From Bordetella genomosp. 4 (lineage in GTDB: Bacteria; Pseudomonadota; Gammaproteobacteria; Burkholderiales; Burkholderiaceae_B), in NCBI RefSeq assembly GCF_002261185.1, contig NZ_NEVQ01000013.1, positions 1,116,001-1,180,000 on the forward strand: a stretch of DNA of 64,000 nt. The letters run 5' to 3'. The notes under the pieces were generated by a model. That model did not search any database and was not told the origin of the DNA. It was given only the letters and a program-made list of their open reading frames with translations. Both the position numbers and the translations under genes were made by a program. Below are positions 55,835 to 64,000 of this stretch, piece after piece; position 1 is the stretch's first letter; each line of letters opens with the position of its first letter.

Positions 55835-57163
55835 ATGAGCCCCTCTGCCGAGCCCGCTACCGCTGCGCCGGAGCCGCCCCCAGTCACGCGCACGCGTACC
55901 CCCTGGATCACGCGTGTGGGCCGGGTGTTCCGTTTTGCCGCCCAACGGGCTGACGAGGAACGGCTGCTGCAGGTGGCGTCCAGTCTGACTTTCACCACAG
56001 TGTTAGGGCTGGTGCCCATGTTGGCCGTAGTGCTGTCGCTGTTCACGGCCTTTCCGGTGTTCCAGGATTTTCGGCTCGCGCTCGAAGATTTTCTCACGCA
56101 CAGCCTGATGCCGCCGGCCGTGTCCGACAACATCATGAATTACCTGAATCAGTTCGCCCGCCAGGCTACGCGGCTCACCGCGATTGGCGGGGCTTTTCTG
56201 GTGGTCACGTCGATCCTGCTCATCATGACCATCGACAAGACCTTTAACGATATCTGGCATGTGACGCGCCAACGCCCGATTCCGCAGCGCGCGCTGGTGT
56301 ACTGGGCAGTCGTGACACTGGGGCCAGTGGTGGCAGGCGCAAGCCTCTGGGCGACCTCTTTCGTGGCTCGCGAATCCATGGGCCTGGTGCGCGATGTGCC
56401 AGAGATCCTGAGCCTGATCATTTCGTTTGTGCCCGTCATCCTGACGGGTCTGGGCTTTGCGGCCTTGTTTGTGGTGGTGCCCAATCGGCAGGTGTTTTGG
56501 CGCGACGCCATGGCAGGTGGTTTCGGCACGGCAATTGTGCTGGAGCTAATGAAAGCTGCGTTTGCGTACTATCTGACACGTTTTCCAACATACACCGTGA
56601 TTTACGGCGCATTTGCCACGCTGCCGATTTTCCTGCTGTGGATTTATCTGTCGTGGCTGGCCGTGCTGTTCGGCGCCACCGTAGCGGCCAGTGTGCCCTT
56701 GATCCGCCTGGGCCGCTGGGAAATCAACCGTAGCCCGGGTGCGCCATACATCGATGCCATGGCCGTCCTGCGCTCGCTGCATGCCGCCCAAGGGCGCAGG
56801 CCCGCCGGCCGCAGCACGAGCTCCTTGGCCAAGCGTCTGCATCTACACCACGACGAGTTGAATGCCGTCCTGGAAAAACTCGAACAATTGGACATCATCG
56901 CCCGCACGTCAGAACAACGCTGGATACTGACCTGCGATCCGCGCAAGATCCCGCTCGCACCAGTGGTTGATCATTTTCTGCTCGACCGGCAACAGCCCAG
57001 GCTGCAAGACGATCCGCACATTTTGGACGTCGCGGCAGCCGCTCTGGGCAAACATGACACCCCCACACTGGAAGAACTCTCTCAGCTGGCGCACAATACG
57101 CCTATGGACGCGGCTGCGCCCGTGCCGCCGCTCGCAAGCCAGAATACAAAATCGGGGCAATAG
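55835..57163 (+). CDS. YihY/BrkB-family inner membrane protein
   Basis: A 442-residue protein with about six membrane segments in the first 300 residues, including ASSLTFTTVLGLVPMLAVVLS and the family motif FPTYTVIYGAFATLPIFLLWIYLSW. A soluble C-terminal part with a winged-helix-like region (about 325-400) follows. The family includes Bordetella BrkB, linked with serum resistance, and was once misnamed RNase BN. There is no brkA partner here. The molecular role is unproved. Confidence 0.88.
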   Translation: MSPSAEPATAAPEPPPVTRTRTPWITRVGRVFRFAAQRADEERLLQVASSLTFTTVLGLVPMLAVVLSLFTAFPVFQDFRLALEDFLTHSLMPPAVSDNIMNYLNQFARQATRLTAIGGAFLVVTSILLIMTIDKTFNDIWHVTRQRPIPQRALVYWAVVTLGPVVAGASLWATSFVARESMGLVRDVPEILSLIISFVPVILTGLGFAALFVVVPNRQVFWRDAMAGGFGTAIVLELMKAAFAYYLTRFPTYTVIYGAFATLPIFLLWIYLSWLAVLFGATVAASVPLIRLGRWEINRSPGAPYIDAMAVLRSLHAAQGRRPAGRSTSSLAKRLHLHHDELNAVLEKLEQLDIIARTSEQRWILTCDPRKIPLAPVVDHFLLDRQQPRLQDDPHILDVAAAALGKHDTPTLEELSQLAHNTPMDAAAPVPPLASQNTKSGQ

Positions 57164-57180
57164 TCCCCAGGAGAAGCATC

Positions 57181-57651
57181 ATGTTGAAAGTCAGTGAAAT
57201 TCTACGAGTAAAGGGCGATACGCTTTATACGGCCTCGCCCGATATGTCCGTGTCCCTGGCCGTTCAAACCATGAGCGAGCAAGACATCGGCTCGCTGGTC
57301 ATCATGGAGTCCGGCATGCTGACGGGCATGCTGACCTTTCGCGAAATCATCCGCCACCTGCATGACCACACGGACGGCGAATGGGGCAAGACCACGATCC
57401 GCGCCATCATGGACGACGCGCCGGTCAGCGTGTCGCCCAACACCAGCGCCGACGAGGTCCAACGCCTCATGCTGGAAAAGCATGCCCGCTATATCCCGGT
57501 GATGGATGGCCCCATGCTGATGGGCGTGATTTCGTTCTACGACATGGCCCAAGCCATCGTGGCGGCGCAGCAATTTGAAAACAACATGCTGAAGGCCTAT
57601 ATCCGCGATTGGCCTGTGGACGGCAACAACGCCTCTGCAGAGCCCGCCTGA
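57181..57651 (+). CDS. CBS-domain protein
   Basis: A 156-residue protein made almost only of a pair of CBS domains (about 5-65 and 75-135), likely an adenosine-nucleotide sensor. Visible CBS features are MSEQDIGSLVIMESGMLTGMLTFREI and KHARYIPVMDGPMLMGVISFYD (each quoted in part from longer repeats). AGGAGAAGC precedes the ATG. It is 17 bp after the YihY-family gene and may be co-transcribed. Confidence 0.88.
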   Translation: MLKVSEILRVKGDTLYTASPDMSVSLAVQTMSEQDIGSLVIMESGMLTGMLTFREIIRHLHDHTDGEWGKTTIRAIMDDAPVSVSPNTSADEVQRLMLEKHARYIPVMDGPMLMGVISFYDMAQAIVAAQQFENNMLKAYIRDWPVDGNNASAEPA

Positions 57652-57663
57652 GCGGCGAAACGA

Positions 57664-57690
57664 GGTCCGTACAGGCAATCTGTACGGACC
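57664..57690. terminator. Hairpin between convergent CBS and dusA genes
   Basis: A perfect 11-bp stem GGTCCGTACAG/CTGTACGGACC with a 5-nt loop lies 12 bp past the CBS stop. There is only a weak T-rich stretch downstream. It probably ends the CBS transcript. Confidence 0.6.
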
Positions 57691-57795
57691 AGGCTGTCAT
57701 CAAAATATTTGCAACAGCTCCTGTGGCTGACGCAGCCAGAGTGCGCCAGCCTGATGCTGTGAGCAGCTTACGCGATCTGCAACCAGCCTATCGGC

Positions 57796-58806
57796 CTAGC
57801 CGGCCGGCATCGCAGCGGCGGCGGGCACATGCGACGGACTCTGCAGACTGCGCCATGCTTCGTAAATCAACCCGGGCTCATTCCCTGCCAAACGCGTTGG
57901 ATCGGACAACATGCGCCGCCAGCGCCGCGCCCCCGACTGGCCATTGACCAGTCCCAACATAGGGCGCGTCATCACGCGCAGCGGCACCCCACGGCTCACC
58001 TGCTCCGCCGCGTAACGCACCATGGCGTCAACGACTTGTGCGTCCGTGGGCAAACGTCCAGACGGCCAAAGCCGCAGTGACACCTCGGACAACACGCGCG
58101 GCGTGTGCCAGGCGGCGCGCCCCAACATCACGCCATCGAACTCATTCGCGGCAGCTACGGACTGGTCCGCATCCGCCAACCCGCCATTGAGCACAAAAAT
58201 GCTGTCGGGAAAATCTGCCTTGAGCTGCTTTGCGACCTCGTAGCGCAGCGGGGGGATCTCGCGATTGTCTTTGGGAGACAAGCCCTTTAACACGGCATTA
58301 CGTGCATGTACAACAAACACACGGCAACCCGTGTCATGAATCTGTCCCACGAAATCCCGCACAAAGGCATAAGACTCGTCGTAATCCAGCCCCAGACGAT
58401 GCTTTACCGTCACCGGGATATCGACCGCATCCTGCATCGCCTTGATGCAATCTGCCACCAGGGCGGGTTCGGCCATCAGGCATGCGCCGAACGCGCCACG
58501 TTGCACACGCTCTGACGGGCAGCCGCAATTCAGATTGATCTCGTCGTATCCCCATTGGCGCCCCAGCCGCGCCGCGTGCGCCAGCGCGTCAGGCTCGCTG
58601 CCTCCCAACTGCAGCGCCACGGGATGTTCGGCCTCGTCAAAATCCAGATGACGCTCGACGTTGCCGTGCAGCAGCGCGCCGGTGGTAATCATCTCGGTAT
58701 AGAGACGCGCGCGCGGCGCCAGCAGCCGGTGAAAATAACGGCAGTGCCGGTCTGTCACATCGATCATGGGGGCGACACAGAGCCGCCAGTCAGAGGGGTT
58801 CAACAT
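57796..58806 (-). CDS. dusA: tRNA-dihydrouridine(20/20a) synthase
   Basis: FMN-dependent enzyme of 336 residues that reduces uridines in the tRNA D-loop. The N-terminus has CVAPMIDVTDRHCRYFHRLL; the catalytic Cys is in NLNCGCPSERVQRGAFGACLM; VHARNAVLKGLSPK marks the DusA subgroup. The ATG at 58806 begins MLNPSDW. The last 20 residues are an Ala/Pro-rich tail. Confidence 0.93.
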   Translation of the reverse strand: MLNPSDWRLCVAPMIDVTDRHCRYFHRLLAPRARLYTEMITTGALLHGNVERHLDFDEAEHPVALQLGGSEPDALAHAARLGRQWGYDEINLNCGCPSERVQRGAFGACLMAEPALVADCIKAMQDAVDIPVTVKHRLGLDYDESYAFVRDFVGQIHDTGCRVFVVHARNAVLKGLSPKDNREIPPLRYEVAKQLKADFPDSIFVLNGGLADADQSVAAANEFDGVMLGRAAWHTPRVLSEVSLRLWPSGRLPTDAQVVDAMVRYAAEQVSRGVPLRVMTRPMLGLVNGQSGARRWRRMLSDPTRLAGNEPGLIYEAWRSLQSPSHVPAAAAMPAG

Positions 58807-58963
58807 TACGTAACGCACGAGAAGAATGCCGTATTTTACGGCGTTCGCCAAAATCAGCCGCATCGTCCGGCGGCCGGCCTGGCGCGTAGACTAAAATTGG
58901 GGCGCCGCTCCAGGCAGAGCCCCGTCGGTGCCCTGCCCCACGTCCACCCTTACTCGCTGATCC

Positions 58964-59932
58964 ATGGCCGTTTTTACCCCTGTTTCCGATAACGACGCCC
59001 GCGCCCTGCTGGCGCATTTTGATCTAGGCGACCTGGTGTCGCTACGCGGCATCACGGCCGGCATCGAAAACACCAATTATTTTCTGGTCACGACACGTGG
59101 CGAGTACGTATTGACGATATTCGAGGTGCTGACTCAAGCGCAGCTACCCTTTTATATCGAGCTGATGCACCATCTGGCATCGCGCGGCGTGCCTGTACCG
59201 CAGCCTCAGACACTGCGTGACGGCAGCCGCCTGACCACGCTGCATGGCAAACCGTGCTCCATCGTGACGCGCCTGCCCGGCGGTTATGAGCCAGCACCGG
59301 GCGCGGGCCATTGCGCGTTGACCGGCGCCACTCTGGCTCGCGCGCATCTGGCCGCCCAGGATTTTCCCCTGCAGCAGCCCAATCTGCGCGGTCTGGCCTG
59401 GTGGGTAGAGACTGCGCCCAAAGTCCTGCCGTTTCTGGACTCGGCCCAAACTCAGCTGCTGACCCAGGAATTGTCGGCTCAGCAACAGGCGGCCCAGAGC
59501 CCTGCGTGGCAGAGCTTGCCTGCCGGGCCGGCACATTGCGACCTGTTTCGCGACAACGTCCTGTTTGCGGGCACTTTTGACAGTCCGCTCATGGGCGGTT
59601 TCATCGATTTTTACTTTGCCGGCTGCGACACCTGGCTGTTCGACGTGGCCGTCAGCGTCAATGACTGGTGTATCGAGCGCGAGACGGGCAATTTCATCCC
59701 CGAACTGGTACAGGCCTGGCTGCAGGCTTATGCCGAGGTGCGCCCCTTTACCGAGGCCGAGCGGCAAGCCTGGCCGACCATGCTGCGGGCCGCCGCGCTG
59801 CGCTTCTGGCTCTCGCGCCTGTACGACTACTATCTGCCACGACCGGCCCAGACACTCAAGCCGCACGATCCGCGCCATTTTGAACGAGTGTTGCAAGCGC
59901 GCCACCGCGAGGCGCTGCCCGCCTTGCCCTGA
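58964..59932 (+). CDS. thrB: Homoserine kinase, APH-like type
   Basis: A 322-residue kinase of the choline kinase/APH fold, the ThrB form used by many alpha- and betaproteobacteria and unrelated to the GHMP-type E. coli enzyme. Conserved parts are ITAGIENTNYFLVTT, FEVLTQAQLPFYIELMHHL (quoted in part) and the catalytic GPAHCDLFRDNVLF with H-x-D. It makes O-phosphohomoserine for threonine synthesis, downstream of Asd, which is also in this window. Confidence 0.92.
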   Translation: MAVFTPVSDNDARALLAHFDLGDLVSLRGITAGIENTNYFLVTTRGEYVLTIFEVLTQAQLPFYIELMHHLASRGVPVPQPQTLRDGSRLTTLHGKPCSIVTRLPGGYEPAPGAGHCALTGATLARAHLAAQDFPLQQPNLRGLAWWVETAPKVLPFLDSAQTQLLTQELSAQQQAAQSPAWQSLPAGPAHCDLFRDNVLFAGTFDSPLMGGFIDFYFAGCDTWLFDVAVSVNDWCIERETGNFIPELVQAWLQAYAEVRPFTEAERQAWPTMLRAAALRFWLSRLYDYYLPRPAQTLKPHDPRHFERVLQARHREALPALP

Positions 59933-60069
59933 ACGACCAGGCCCGCATAATAGAATGTAACGTGCGTCCGGGAAAATCTGGGCTATTCCGAACCTCCTCG
60001 CCCTCATGTTGAGGATGGTCCAGGCCCAGCCTGACTGCGGGGACATCCATTTAACGCTAATCGAGACTT

Positions 60070-60885
60070 ATGCAAGCAGCATCCTTACCCGCATCCTATG
60101 GCTGGCAATGGGTACGAGACGGCCTGAAGTTGTTCATGAAACAACCGCTCGCGGTCTTTACCTGGGCATTGGCTATCAGTCTGCTGGTGATGTTTGCCAG
60201 TTTTACCCCGCCAGTGGGCCCATTGCTCTTTGTCGCGCTGATGCCCGTCGTGACCTTGATGACGCTGTCTGCCTGCAAGCATATCGAGGCGGGTCGCATC
60301 ATGCTGCCCTCGATGTGGCCGCAGCCGCTGATGCGGCCCGGCGTCTTTAAAAAACTGCTGATCATGGGCGCGGTGTACGCGGGACTCAGTATTGCAGCGG
60401 GCCTGATTACCTTTTTGCCCTTTTCGGCCGAGTTGACCGAAGGGTTGCGCATCGCGTCGATCGAGCAGAATCTGACGCCCTTTCTCAGCGCCATGACCGT
60501 ACCGCTGACGCTGTTCGGCATCTTTTACGTCATCATCGCGGCGTTGTTCTGGCATGCGCCCGCACTGGTGGCCTGGCACGGCTTGCGCTTGGGTCAAGCG
60601 CTGTTCTTTTCCGGCGTGGCGTGCTGGCGCAATAAATGGCCATTCGTAGTGTATGGCATCACCTGGATCCTGGCATTTCTACTCATCGACCTGTGCGCGG
60701 GGATTCTGGTCAGCATCGGACTATCTCCGCAGATAGCCGGCACACTCCAGATTCCCTTCAATATCGCGGCTGGCGGTGTGCTGTACTGCAGCTTTTATCC
60801 CGTCTATACGTCGGTATTCGGCATCGAAGACACCCATGCCCACCCTGACCATCAATCGAACGACAGACCGCAGTCGGAACCATGA
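60070..60885 (+). CDS. BPSS1780-family membrane protein
   Basis: A 271-residue protein with about six hydrophobic segments, beginning with a short amphipathic region (GWQWVRDGLKLFMKQPLAVF). It fits a betaproteobacterial membrane family of unknown function named after Burkholderia BPSS1780. It follows thrB by 137 bp and is convergent with dnaB. Confidence 0.72.
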   Translation: MQAASLPASYGWQWVRDGLKLFMKQPLAVFTWALAISLLVMFASFTPPVGPLLFVALMPVVTLMTLSACKHIEAGRIMLPSMWPQPLMRPGVFKKLLIMGAVYAGLSIAAGLITFLPFSAELTEGLRIASIEQNLTPFLSAMTVPLTLFGIFYVIIAALFWHAPALVAWHGLRLGQALFFSGVACWRNKWPFVVYGITWILAFLLIDLCAGILVSIGLSPQIAGTLQIPFNIAAGGVLYCSFYPVYTSVFGIEDTHAHPDHQSNDRPQSEP

Positions 60886-60930
60886 GATAAAGCGCGGCGA
60901 TGCAGATATCTGCCGCCGCTCTGACAGCGC

Positions 60931-62301
60931 TCAATAGCTCTGCGCGCCGGTGAAGTTCAAGAAGCGCGTGCTCGACCCCTGGAAGGTCAAGCGAACGGTG
61001 CCGATCGGGCCGTTACGCTGCTTGCCGATGATGATCTCGGCCGTCCCTTTGTCGGGCGAATCGGGGTTGTAAACCTCGTCGCGATAAATGAACAGAATCA
61101 AGTCGGCATCCTGTTCAATAGCGCCCGATTCACGCAAGTCGCTCATCACGGGACGCTTGTTGGGACGCTGTTCCAGACTGCGGTTCAACTGCGACAGCGC
61201 AATCAAGGGGCAACCCAGTTCTTTTGCCAGACCTTTGAGCGAGCGGCTGATTTCCGAAATTTCGGTCGCACGGTTTTCCCCGCCGCTGCCTGCCATCAGC
61301 TGCATATAGTCGATGATGATCAGGCCCAATTGCCCGCACTGGCGCGCCAGACGGCGTGCACGGGCCCGGACTTCCATGGCGCTGAGCGCCGGGGTCTCGT
61401 CGATATAGACCTGCGCGTCCTGCATCAACTGCACGGCATGTGTCACGCGAGGCCAATCGTCCGCGATCAGTTTCCCGGTCCGCATACGGTGCTGATCGAG
61501 CATCCCGACCGAACCCAGCATACGCATGGCCAATTGCACCGCGCCCATTTCCATCGAGAACACGGCGACAGGCAGGCCCTGCTCGATCGCGACGTGCTCA
61601 CCGATGTTCATCGAGAACGAGGTTTTACCCATCGAGGGACGCCCCGCCACAATCACCAGATCCCCAGGCTGCAAGCCCGAAGTCATCTTGTCCAGATCGG
61701 CGAACCCCGTCGGCACACCGGTAACGTCGGAATCCGTGTCGCGGTGATACAGCTCGTCGATGCGCTCCACCACCTGGGTCAACAGCGGTTGGATCTCCTG
61801 GAACCCGGCAGAGCCTTTTTCGCCCTCTTGGGCAATCTTGAAGACCTTGGACTCGGCTTCGTCCAGCAGTTGGCGTGCCTCTTTGCCCTGCGGATTGAAT
61901 GCTGCAGCGGAAATTTCGTCAGCGATGGACACCAGCTTGCGCAGCATGGATCGCTCGCGCACGATTTCCGCATAGCGCCGGATGTTGGCCGCCGATGGCG
62001 TGTTGTGGGCCAAAGCATTCAAATAGGCCAAGCCGCCGGTGTCCTCGGCCTTGCCTGCGCTGACCAGGGACTCGTTGACCGTGATCACGTCGGCAGGCCG
62101 GGCCAAGCCGATCAGGCGCGCAATGTGGTGCCAGATCAGGCGATGGTCATGGCGATAAAAATCCTGTTCGTCCAATACATCGGCAATGCGATCCCAGGTG
62201 GCGTTATCCAGCAACAGTCCGCCCAAGACCGACTGCTCGGCCTCGATCGAGTGTGGAGGGACGCGTAGATAATCTAATTGGGGATCGGCAGGAGTATTCA
62301 T
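60931..62301 (-). CDS. dnaB: Replicative DNA helicase
   Basis: A 456-residue hexameric helicase: N-terminal DnaG-interacting domain (PHSIEAEQSVLGGLLLDNATW), then the RecA-like domain with Walker A AGRPSMGKTSF and the Walker B region LIIIDYMQLM. The ATG at 62301 is preceded by CAGGAG-like sequence. In many bacteria it follows rplI directly; here a kinase-like gene lies between them. Confidence 0.95.
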   Translation of the reverse strand: MNTPADPQLDYLRVPPHSIEAEQSVLGGLLLDNATWDRIADVLDEQDFYRHDHRLIWHHIARLIGLARPADVITVNESLVSAGKAEDTGGLAYLNALAHNTPSAANIRRYAEIVRERSMLRKLVSIADEISAAAFNPQGKEARQLLDEAESKVFKIAQEGEKGSAGFQEIQPLLTQVVERIDELYHRDTDSDVTGVPTGFADLDKMTSGLQPGDLVIVAGRPSMGKTSFSMNIGEHVAIEQGLPVAVFSMEMGAVQLAMRMLGSVGMLDQHRMRTGKLIADDWPRVTHAVQLMQDAQVYIDETPALSAMEVRARARRLARQCGQLGLIIIDYMQLMAGSGGENRATEISEISRSLKGLAKELGCPLIALSQLNRSLEQRPNKRPVMSDLRESGAIEQDADLILFIYRDEVYNPDSPDKGTAEIIIGKQRNGPIGTVRLTFQGSSTRFLNFTGAQSY

Positions 62302-62472
62302 AAACAAGACAAGAATGCGGGCGGCGAAGCATCGCGGACAAATGAACGAGCCCCGGTATCTCAACGCCTAATGGGATCGACTGCCTTGTTGCAGCAGCGA
62401 AAGACAGTGTCAATAATAAGTCACTTACGACTGGATTTCTCGCGAGAAATCACGTAGTCGCCAACAGTACGG

Positions 62473-63312
62473 TCAGAGCAAGGTACGCAAGGTATCCGCC
62501 ACCTGGAAAAAACCCCGGATATCACGTCCCGGCAGACGCCCTGCCACAGGACGCAGCACGGCCGCGCTGCCGCAAATCACGCGCGCCAGCCGTTTCAGAC
62601 GGGCACGGACCTCCGGGGCAGGATAGGTTTCGAAATATGCAGCCAGCATCACTTTGCCAAGCCCTACGGGATCGGCATCGTCCAATTTGCGCAATCCGAG
62701 CAGAGACGACAGTAACTGATACAGATCATAGGCCTGGGCGAGCGGCAACGACAACGCTGCGCCAGTGTTTTCTTCGAAGTCGATGCGCCACAGCAGGCCG
62801 TCGCGCAACGTCACATTACGAATCTGTGCACCGCCATGGCAGTGCCCCTGCGCATGAAACTGAGCCAGGTCCACAGCCAGCTCACGCACCCATTGCAGGC
62901 GCTGTTCAGGGCTCGCATGCCGGATCAGATTGGCAAAATCCTCGCCAACATGCTCCAGCACCAACAATCCGGGAGCCTCCATCCACACATCAGGGACGCG
63001 GCATCCGGCCGCGGACAATTGACGAAGGCGCTCGGCCTCGTAAGCCAAGCCGTTACGCAAGAGCACACTGGGTCTCGGAAACTCGCCCAAAAACACTTTG
63101 CAGCCCACTGCCAGACCCAGCGCCCGCAGATAGCGCAAGCCGTAGCTCAGGCCCTGCATCACGTTCGCCCGGCGGCGCTTTACCACGCACGCCACACCGT
63201 CTATCTCGATTTCACGCACCGAGGGCTCGCGTGCAGCGTCGACGCTGTCCAGCCAGGCTTGCAGTCCAGCGGGGGCTTGGTGATGAGGGGACGTCGCAGG
63301 ATGGTTAGGCAA
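62473..63312 (-). CDS. Kinase-like protein (APH/Kdo-kinase or BUD32 type)
   Basis: About 279 residues with a small-kinase fold: VVKRRRAN (Lys), LVLEHVGEDFANLI (hinge region), HGGAQIRNVTL (catalytic HGGxxxxN) and WRIDFEEN (metal-binding DFE). Family assignment lies among lipopolysaccharide Kdo kinase/WaaP-like and BUD32-like kinases. The start is uncertain: TTG at 63312 has no clear ribosome site, and a GTG about 30 codons inside is an alternative. It lies between rplI and dnaB on the same strand. Confidence 0.75.
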   Translation of the reverse strand: MPNHPATSPHHQAPAGLQAWLDSVDAAREPSVREIEIDGVACVVKRRRANVMQGLSYGLRYLRALGLAVGCKVFLGEFPRPSVLLRNGLAYEAERLRQLSAAGCRVPDVWMEAPGLLVLEHVGEDFANLIRHASPEQRLQWVRELAVDLAQFHAQGHCHGGAQIRNVTLRDGLLWRIDFEENTGAALSLPLAQAYDLYQLLSSLLGLRKLDDADPVGLGKVMLAAYFETYPAPEVRARLKRLARVICGSAAVLRPVAGRLPGRDIRGFFQVADTLRTLL

Positions 63313-63349
63313 AGGTAGGCTCAGGGGGGCTCAGATGAATGAACACAGG

Positions 63350-63480
63350 CCGCGACGGATATGCCAATGCGTATCCGGCGTCGCGGAACAGGTCGAAAGA
63401 GATGGGACGGACATGAGATCGAGCAATCGATCAGCTGAAACCATAGGCTACCATTGCTGCCCCCCGAGGGGGCGTTTTTG
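63350..63480 (+). ncRNA. Possible small RNA ending in a terminator
   Basis: No plus-strand gene precedes this gap, yet it ends with a terminator-like GCCCCC/GGGGGC hairpin and T5 (63459-63480). Upstream are a long imperfect stem (CCGCGAC.../...GTCGCGG, 63350-63386) and a GATCG/CGATC hairpin (63417-63432). Three structured elements ending in a T-run suggest a roughly 130-nt RNA, but no clear promoter was found, so this is tentative. Confidence 0.3.
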
Positions 63481-63500
63481 TCTTGGGGCGGCCCAACAAC

Positions 63501-63527
63501 AAAAAAGCCGGCACCGCCGGCTTTTTT
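63501..63527 (-). terminator. Terminator of rplI
   Basis: GCCGGC/GCCGGC stem with a 3-nt loop, flanked by A6 and T6 tracts extending the pairing to 12 bp. It lies 22 bp past the rplI stop on the minus strand and shows that the kinase-like gene and dnaB need their own promoter or read-through. Confidence 0.88.
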
Positions 63528-63549
63528 GCGGGTGTGAATCGAGTGGTGC

Positions 63550-64000
63550 TTAGGAGATGTCGCCTTCGACCAGCACGTTCACGTCCACCAACACATCCGC
63601 GTGCAGCGCGACTTGGATGGGGAATTCGCCGACGGCCTTCAGCGGACCGTTGGGCAGGCGGACTTGAGCCTTTTCGACGGCGTCAAAGCCGGCTTTCTTC
63701 AGGCCTTCGGCCACGTCGCCGTTGGTCACGGAACCGAACAAACGACCGTCAACGCCGGCCTTTTGTTGGATCTTGAGCTGGTAGCCGTTCAGACGGGCAC
63801 CCAGAGCCTCGGCAGCGGCCAGCTTTTCAGCCTGGATTTTTTCCAGTTCGGCGCGGCGGGCTTCGAATTCCTTCAGGGCGGCGTCGGTAGCACGACGAGC
63901 CTTTTTCTGAGGGATCAGGAAGTTGCGAGCGTAACCATCGCGAACACGGACGACTTCGCCCAGGTTGCCGAGGTTGACGACTTTTTCGAGCAGGATAACT
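63550..64000 (-). CDS. rplI: 50S ribosomal protein L9 (start truncated by window end)
   Basis: The frame reads [19 protein letters not shown], the L9 N-terminus missing only its first two residues (normally Met-Gln), and continues through [12 protein letters not shown] and the long central helix to [19 protein letters not shown]9 is about 150 residues, so this is nearly complete. It is the first gene, in transcription order, of an rplI-kinase-dnaB series. Confidence 0.95.
   Translation of the reverse strand, partial: VILLEKVVNLGNLGEVVRVRDGYARNFLIPQKKARRATDAALKEFEARRAELEKIQAEKLAAAEALGARLNGYQLKIQQKAGVDGRLFGSVTNGDVAEGLKKAGFDAVEKAQVRLPNGPLKAVGEFPIQVALHADVLVDVNVLVEGDIS

Overview
The window looks like a chromosome segment of a betaproteobacterium in the family Alcaligenaceae, close to Bordetella or Achromobacter. 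The evidence is a Bug-type (Bordetella uptake gene) receptor, the linkage leuC-leuD-leuB-asd-fimV-truA-trpF, the linkage ribF-ileS-lspA, a gshB-EIIA-HPr-EI phosphotransferase cluster, a BrkB/YihY-family protein, and high-GC genes with long open antisense frames. Genus is an inference; no rRNA is present.

Layout. 1-2889: end of a TAXI-type TRAP receptor gene and its fused permease. 2973-9296 (minus): uvrD, desA, an RsmB-like rRNA methyltransferase with a tandem-repeat N-terminus, and purN. 9363-13750 (plus): ribF, ileS, lspA. 13772-19786: a catabolic block with a GntR regulator diverging from a Bug receptor, two enolase-superfamily enzymes, an FAH-family enzyme and a D-2-hydroxyacid dehydrogenase. 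19870-23675: coaBC, a membrane hydrolase-like protein, a small membrane protein and a dimeric-type dUTPase. 23834-28253 (minus): an ABC importer resembling the ectoine system EhuBCDA, then an orphan branched-chain-type receptor. 28512-34927 (minus): a small ORF, ptsI, ptsH, an EIIA, gshB, infC with an AUC start, and thrS with a structured leader.

35308-39073 is the most accessory-looking part. It holds an RcsB-like response regulator next to a free-standing HPt protein with no kinase in view, two short unknown proteins, a clear homologue of phage T4 endonuclease V (DenV), tRNA-Val(GAC) and a family 9 glycosyltransferase. 39435-51239 (minus) carries trpF, a TakP-like TRAP transporter, truA, fimV, asd, leuB, leuD and leuC. 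51490-64000 carries an M48 lipoprotein protease, aroC, selO, membrane proteins, a CBS protein, dusA, thrB, dnaB, a kinase-like gene and the start-truncated rplI.

Most of the window is housekeeping: amino acid, cofactor and nucleotide synthesis plus translation. The points worth following are the GntR-controlled sugar-acid-like cluster with two matching operator sequences, the HPt/RcsB-like pair, the chromosomal DenV gene, the non-canonical infC start and missing rpmI-rplT, the thrS leader with mutually exclusive hairpins, the in-frame repeat in the methyltransferase, and a possible small RNA upstream of the kinase gene near 63.4 kb.
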